64,000 nucleotides of DNA from Peristeroidobacter soli (GTDB lineage: Bacteria > Pseudomonadota > Gammaproteobacteria > Steroidobacterales > Steroidobacteraceae), in NCBI RefSeq assembly GCF_004138485.1, contig NZ_RYEV01000007.1, positions 1-64,000 of the forward strand, given 5' to 3'. The first letter of the stretch is position 1. The number at the start of each line of letters is the position of its first letter. Below the pieces are notes generated by a model. The model ran no database searches. It saw only the letters and a program-made list of their open reading frames with translations, and had not been told where the DNA came from. The position numbers and the translations under genes are program-made. This document shows positions 59,824 through 64,000 of the stretch, piece after piece.

Positions 59824-60185
59824 CCTCGATTTATTCCATCCGAGGTGCGACCCGCCGGTGACTGCGCGCGCAGGGGCGCACAGCCAGTACGGCTGTCACA
59901 GAGTTTCAGTCAGACGAGAAGCTTCAATACTTCCTCGACCCGCTGCGGCGTTCGCTTTCCTTACGAACCCTTCTAATTGATCAGTGGCTGCCAGTTTCGC
60001 GCTTGCGCGGCTCCTTACCCATCGGAGAGGCACCCAATGTCTCGACGCGGGATGGAGCATAACCACCCCCGGCGGATACTCAATCCTGTCGGCGAATAGC
60101 GGCAACGTCGCGGTATCGAGACGCCCGCAGAAAACATTGCCGATGTTTCTTATGCGGGAGTGTGAGCGAAATGTGAACTGCTTCA

Positions 60186-60240
60186 CGCGCCGACCGTCTG
60201 GCCGGTCGGCGCGTTTGAGCCTGTATTTTCAGGCTTTTTT
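60186..60240 (+). terminator. Tandem plus-strand intrinsic terminators
   Basis: CGCGCCGACCG pairs with CGGTCGGCGCG (11 bp, 6-nt loop), followed 6 bp later by GCCTG/CAGGC with T6. Both are oriented for plus-strand transcription, but no plus-strand gene is known upstream within 1.4 kb. They may end a small RNA or block antisense transcription of the helicase. Confidence 0.7.
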
Positions 60241-60271
60241 CGGCGTTGGCGGCGGCAGCGGGCCGCTGAAA

Positions 60272-63250
60272 TCAGCGACGTCGCTTGTTGTCGCGTGGCG
60301 GACGGGCGCTGGAACGTGGACCTCTGGAATCGGTCGGCTTGCGGAATTTCGGCCCCGCCGGACGGTCGCGTCGGAGCTTTTCGACGTGAGTTTTCAGGGC
60401 CCGGCTGATCTGGAGCGGCTGCCCGGCGACGCGGACTTTCTGCAGCTGCAGGAATACCTCTTTGGGCATGCCGCTGGGAAGATCGACGAAGCTGTGATCG
60501 TCCTGGATCACGACGCGGCCGATGTGACGACCTTCCAGGCCGACTTCATTGGCGATGGCGCCCACGATATTGCCCGGCTTCACGCCATGGTCATGGCCGA
60601 CTTCGATGCGATAGGTTTCAACTTCCTCGTCGCCGCCCCGACGCGGACGACGGTCGTCGCCACCGAAGTCACGATCCTGGCTGCGCGCACGCGGGCGATC
60701 GTCGCCACCGAAGTCGCGATCTTGACTGTGCGCACGCGGGCGATCGTCACCGCCGGAATCGCGAGGCGGAGCGCGCCGCTCCGAGCGAGCGTCTTGGCTA
60801 ACGTCGCGAGCCTCTGCTCGTCTACGCGGACGCTCGCCTTCGTTGAAGTCACGCGACTCGGCTCGCTTGCGCGGCCGAGCTTCGTCTGCGGAGGGCCGAC
60901 GCTCATGCAAGCCTCGATCCGCACGCGGACGCTCTTCTCGCGGACTTTCTTCGTCACGCATGGCACGCGTGGCTTCACGAGCAGTGACTTCTTGATCGCC
61001 ACCGCCAGCTTCATTGCTGACAGCATCAGTATCGCCACCTTCGCTCGCACTGACATTCTCAGCGGCGACAGCGCCGCTGTAGCCACCGTCGCTCGCGCTG
61101 ACATTCTCAGCCGCGGCAGTGTCGCTGTAGCCACCTTCGCCCCTGCCGACCTTCCCAGCCGCGGCAGTGTCGCTGTAGCCACTTTCGCTCGCGCTGATCT
61201 TCTCCGCCTCGGCGGCACCGGAAGTGCGGCTTTCGCCCGCGCTGACATTCTCGCCCGCGACAGCTTCACCACCCGCCGCAAGCCGCTCGCGCTCCGCACG
61301 CTCGGCCGCCCGACGCTCACGTCGATTTGGCGGCTTCGGACCTTGTTGGCTCGGCGCCGCTTGATCGCTCGGCGCTTTCCAAAACTCGGAGACGTACTCG
61401 GAGCCGACCACTTCTTCCTGCCACTCATTCCGCTCGCCCCGACCGGGCGATTCGGACTCCGAATCCGACCAGGCCTTTCGCTGTCGCGAAGGCCTTTCTT
61501 CACGAGGCTTCCATTCCGAACCGGCATCACGCTGTCGCGAGCCTCGATCCTCACGTGGCGCCCATTCCGAACCGGCATCACGCTGTCGCGAGCCTCGATC
61601 CTCACGTGGCGCCCATTCCGAGCGCGAAGCGCGTTCAGGACGAGCGCCAGCGTCGTCCGCTTGTTCCGAACTCGACCACGCCGGTTGCGAAGCCCCCTCA
61701 TCCTCACGCCCGCGCAGATCGCGCTCGCGCTTCGCATACTTCTCATTACGCGCAGCTCGATCTCGATCCGGCCGCGGGGCACGTTCGCGACCAGGCGCGC
61801 GATCGCCACCCTCCGCCCCTTCAGGCGACCAAGGCTCACGATTCGTCCGCACCTGGGGCTCGAGCAAGAGCGGTGTCGCACCTTGCGCGATGCTGGCCAA
61901 CGCAGCAGCGATCTCCAGCGCGGGAACATTGTTGTCCCGCTCATAATTCTCGATCAGCGACATGAACGCCTGGCCGGCATTCGCCGCAATCGCCGCCGTC
62001 AGTTTCTCATTGAACTTGGCGACCCGCCGCTCGTTCACATCCTCGATCGTCGGCATCTGCATCTGCTGGACGCTCTGCCGGGTGGCGCGCTCGATCACAC
62101 GCAACATGTTTCTTTCACGAGGCGCGATGAACAGAATCGCCTCGCCACTGCGCCCCGCCCGACCAGTGCGGCCAATGCGATGCACATACGACTCGGGATC
62201 GTAAGGAACATCGTAATTGACGACGTGACTGACGCGCTCAACGTCCAAGCCGCGAGCCGCGACATCCGTCGCAACGACAATATCGATCTGCCCCGCCTTC
62301 AACCGCGCAATCGTGCGCTCACGCTGCTGTTGAGCGATATCGCCATTCAGCGCCTCGACAGAAAAGCCGCGAGCGGACAACCGCTGCGCCAGATCTTCCG
62401 TCGCAATCTTGGTCCGAGTGAACACGATCATCGCATCGAACGCCTCGGCCTCGAGAATTCGAGTGAGCGCGTCGAGCTTGTGCATACCGCTGACGATCCA
62501 ATACCGCTGCCGGATCTGGCTCGCCGTGGTCGTCTTACTTTTGATGGTGACTTCGGCCGGCTCACGCAGGTGTTGCTGGGCAATCCGGCGCACCTGGGTC
62601 GGCATGGTGGCGGAGAACAGCGCGATCTGACGTTCGGCCGGAATCTGCTCCAGAATCCATTCGACATCGTCGATGAAGCCCATGCGCAGCATCTCATCCG
62701 CCTCATCCAGCACCAGATGCTTCAGCGACGACAAATTGAGCGTGCCGCGCTTGATGTGATCCATCGCGCGACCCGGGGTCGCGACCACCACATGCACACC
62801 CCGGCGCAGGCTATGAAGCTGCGGGGTATAGCTCTGTCCGCCGTACACGGGGAGTACATGAAATCCCTTCAGGTAAGTGGCGTATTTCTGGAACGCCTCA
62901 GCGACCTGGATCGCCAGCTCGCGCGTCGGTACCAGGACCAGCGCCTGAGGGACGGCCTCGTCCAGGTCGATCCTGGTGAGGATAGGCAGCGCGAATGCCG
63001 CGGTCTTGCCGGTGCCGGTCTGGGCCTGGCCCACCACGTCGCGCCCTTCGAGCAGCTGGGGAATGGTCGCGGCCTGGATGGGCGAAGGCGACTCGTAGCC
63101 CACGTCCTGCAATGCCTTGAGCACGGCGTCGCCCAGGGCGAGGTCACTAAAAGTCGGGCTTTCGCCCGGGGTCTGATCGGAAGGAGCGGGCAAGGAAACC
63201 TCGGACGCACGCGAGCGCGGACAGCGGAAAAGGCGCGCGAGTGTACACAT
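60272..63250 (-). CDS. DEAD-box RNA helicase, CsdA/DeaD type, with long disordered repeat linker
   Basis: This is a 992-residue cytoplasmic helicase. Core (about 30-400): Q motif (FSDLALGDAVLKALQDVGYESPSPIQ), AQTGTGKT, PTRELAIQV, LDEADEML, SAT, GRTGRAGRSG. The region of about 455-880 is a highly charged, low-complexity linker with repeats (17-residue EWAPREDRGSRQRDAGS units; SGYSDTAAA units; 15-residue DRPRAxSQDRDFGGD units). The C-terminal DbpA/CsdA-type RNA-binding domain (about 885-955; RIEVGHDHGVKPGNIVGAIANE) is followed by a basic tail. E. coli DeaD is about 630 residues, so the extra length is the linker. It aids ribosome assembly and RNA unfolding, and the linker may drive condensates. 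Confidence 0.9.
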   Translation of the reverse strand: MCTLARLFRCPRSRASEVSLPAPSDQTPGESPTFSDLALGDAVLKALQDVGYESPSPIQAATIPQLLEGRDVVGQAQTGTGKTAAFALPILTRIDLDEAVPQALVLVPTRELAIQVAEAFQKYATYLKGFHVLPVYGGQSYTPQLHSLRRGVHVVVATPGRAMDHIKRGTLNLSSLKHLVLDEADEMLRMGFIDDVEWILEQIPAERQIALFSATMPTQVRRIAQQHLREPAEVTIKSKTTTASQIRQRYWIVSGMHKLDALTRILEAEAFDAMIVFTRTKIATEDLAQRLSARGFSVEALNGDIAQQQRERTIARLKAGQIDIVVATDVAARGLDVERVSHVVNYDVPYDPESYVHRIGRTGRAGRSGEAILFIAPRERNMLRVIERATRQSVQQMQMPTIEDVNERRVAKFNEKLTAAIAANAGQAFMSLIENYERDNNVPALEIAAALASIAQGATPLLLEPQVRTNREPWSPEGAEGGDRAPGRERAPRPDRDRAARNEKYAKRERDLRGREDEGASQPAWSSSEQADDAGARPERASRSEWAPREDRGSRQRDAGSEWAPREDRGSRQRDAGSEWKPREERPSRQRKAWSDSESESPGRGERNEWQEEVVGSEYVSEFWKAPSDQAAPSQQGPKPPNRRERRAAERAERERLAAGGEAVAGENVSAGESRTSGAAEAEKISASESGYSDTAAAGKVGRGEGGYSDTAAAENVSASDGGYSGAVAAENVSASEGGDTDAVSNEAGGGDQEVTAREATRAMRDEESPREERPRADRGLHERRPSADEARPRKRAESRDFNEGERPRRRAEARDVSQDARSERRAPPRDSGGDDRPRAHSQDRDFGGDDRPRARSQDRDFGGDDRRPRRGGDEEVETYRIEVGHDHGVKPGNIVGAIANEVGLEGRHIGRVVIQDDHSFVDLPSGMPKEVFLQLQKVRVAGQPLQISRALKTHVEKLRRDRPAGPKFRKPTDSRGPRSSARPPRDNKRRR
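61460..61625 (-). repeat. 51-bp tandem coding repeats in the helicase linker
   Basis: Two near-identical 51-bp units (61511-61561 and 61562-61612) and a diverged third encode EWAPREDRGSRQRDAGS. Further repeats of other types lie at about 61015-61200 (SGYSDTAAA units) and 60640-60760 (45-bp DRDFGG units). Confidence 0.8.
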
Positions 63251-63332
63251 CCGGCGGCAAAACCGCAGGAAACACTCAATTTCGCAGTGATTTTAGGCCT
63301 AAAAGGCCGGTTATGACCAATCCGTAGACGTG

Positions 63333-63719
63333 TCAGCGCGCGCCCGAGCGCACCATTTTCTGCAGTAACTGCTCCAGCAGGCGGGACGGATCGTCACTGC
63401 GCCCCGTATGCACCGAGGATGTCTGAATCATCGTACTTCGAGGCGCAACCAGCCAATGGAACCGCTCCCGCAGGGTCAGCCGCCCGATCGGGCCGGTGCC
63501 GGCGCAGATAGCGGGAATACTGGCGAGATTTTCACGGACCAGATCGATATCGACGCCCGGCGCGAAGGCCAGCAGGCGAGCCTCGTCGAGCTCGATGCGC
63601 GCGGCCAGATAATCGAGCGCCGGACAGGAAACGATCACGCCGACGTTCACGAACTCTTCGCGCTCGACCCGAGGGACGACGCGAATGATGGCGTAATCAT
63701 ACGAGCAGGGAGCGCGCAC
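63333..63719 (-). CDS. DUF3037 protein
   Basis: This is a 128-residue cytoplasmic protein. Its opening YDYAIIRVVPRVEREEFVNVGVIVSC is the family signature of DUF3037. It overlaps the C-terminal end of the upstream HipA-like gene by 23 bp. This pair (HipA-like kinase plus DUF3037) is conserved in many bacteria; the DUF3037 partner may be an antitoxin-like or regulatory subunit, but its role is unknown. Confidence 0.88.
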   Translation of the reverse strand: MRAPCSYDYAIIRVVPRVEREEFVNVGVIVSCPALDYLAARIELDEARLLAFAPGVDIDLVRENLASIPAICAGTGPIGRLTLRERFHWLVAPRSTMIQTSSVHTGRSDDPSRLLEQLLQKMVRSGAR

Positions 63720-64000
63720 GCTTCACCTCCACGAAGAACAGGTGCGGCGACTCCAAGCGTCGCAACAGATATTCCGCGTACGCACTTCGATACTCGGCCG
63801 CGCTGGAGAACGTCGCATCGCCTCGTAACAACGCATCGGGAATCAACGCGACGATGTCGCGGATCACTTCGGGCGTGATGCGGGAGAGCATGAACTCGTG
63901 CGCTTCATCCAGCGCATTGGCGAACGGCAACAGCACGTGATCGCGAATCATGGGAAACGCATCCCGACTCCGTTCCAGATATTGCGCCCAGGAGTGATGG
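63697..64000 (-). CDS. HipA-like kinase, C-terminal part (runs off the window)
   Basis: The 3' end of a gene whose start lies beyond 64000. The visible C-terminal about 100 residues are helical (FPMIRDHVLLPFANALDEAH, then YAEYLLRRLESPHLFFVEVKRARSL). Its overlap with a DUF3037 gene identifies it as the short HipA-like kinase that accompanies that family. The kinase core is not in view, so the call leans on context. Confidence 0.65.
   Translation of the reverse strand, partial: HHSWAQYLERSRDAFPMIRDHVLLPFANALDEAHEFMLSRITPEVIRDIVALIPDALLRGDATFSSAAEYRSAYAEYLLRRLESPHLFFVEVKRARSLLV

Larger units (their letters stand above)
59578..60271. other. Regulatory intergenic region
   Basis: This is about 690 bp between the Ig/FN3 lipoprotein and the DEAD-box helicase, both on the minus strand. 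It holds the lipoprotein leader with the GEMM-I riboswitch (59723-59823), further minus-strand hairpins (GTGTAC/GTACAC and GGTCAC/GTGACC) in the expression platform, and two plus-strand terminators at 60186-60240. A 20-codon plus-strand ORF at 60038-60100 with GGAGAGG upstream is possible but not supported further. Confidence 0.55.

Noticed and set aside
59984-63316. 1110-residue plus-strand ORF antisense to the helicase
   Set aside because: It mirrors the Arg/Asp-rich repeats of the real helicase gene, has no domain resemblance and arises from the high GC third positions.
1-64000. CRISPR arrays, rRNA, tRNA genes, transposases and prophage genes
   Set aside because: I looked for regular repeat-spacer patterns, conserved rRNA and tRNA sequences and transposase or phage motifs and saw none.

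Overview
The window is high-GC, densely coded bacterial chromosome. The gene families point to a gammaproteobacterium of the Nevskiales/Steroidobacteraceae type: a PdsR/PdsS 'dedicated sortase' two-component pair, a YdbH/YdbL envelope bridge, DUF6279 lipoproteins, a bactofilin, a lipoprotein GH3 beta-glucosidase, an AtoE transporter and a CsdA-type helicase. This placement is an inference from gene content; no rRNA or other phylogenetic marker is present.

Layout. 0-3.4 kb: small membrane protein and pdsR-pdsS. 3.9-6.9 kb: ydbH and a YdbL-like lipoprotein that seems to carry a YnbE-like segment. 7-12.5 kb: GH3 beta-glucosidase with a LacI-family regulator and a perfect 14-bp operator, then two lipoproteins. 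12.5-19.6 kb: small secreted protein, EF-G paralog with altered G2/G3 motifs, membrane-anchored response regulator, saccharopine-dehydrogenase-like protein plus YheT hydrolase, and a GDPD-like protein without its catalytic histidines. 19.6-25.7 kb: PQQ-propeller/cytochrome c fusion, bactofilin, M16 protease pair. 25.7-34.6 kb: gene relics (HAD, SRPBCC), HD hydrolase, MgtC/DUF4010 protein, SDR, VanY peptidase, GGDEF-EAL protein, frameshifted NYN protein. 34.7-40.7 kb: YheS ABC-F, TetR with a strong operator, TonB-domain protein, CaiB CoA-transferase, tyrosine phosphatase.

40.7-43.4 kb is the most accessory part. It is visibly less GC-rich and holds at least one canonical integron attC recombination site, a half attC, and small minus-strand cassette-type genes (membrane protein, YodC/DUF2158, Trypco2-like, carrier-protein-like), plus a SymE-type toxin. 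A 22-bp direct repeat that itself resembles an attC half-site flanks it. No integrase is present in the window.

43.4-64 kb: EthD protein, AtoE transporter, GH94 phosphorylase, CBS protein, an envelope/oxidative-stress cluster (MipA, glutathione peroxidase, cyclophilin), acyltransferase, a LytS/LytR pair, an ECF41 sigma factor with its carboxymuconolactone-decarboxylase-type partner and two matching promoters, a DUF885 peptidase, a cyclic-di-GMP-I (GEMM-I) riboswitch ahead of an Ig/FN3 lipoprotein, a DEAD-box helicase with a very long repeat-rich linker, and at the edge a HipA-like kinase/DUF3037 pair.

Functional links. The GGDEF-EAL enzyme at 31-33 kb could change the cyclic-di-GMP level sensed by the riboswitch at 59.8 kb. 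Beta-glucan use is represented by the GH3 enzyme and the GH94 phosphorylase. The ECF41 module, the LacI/GH3 unit and the TetR gene each carry their own visible operator or promoter.
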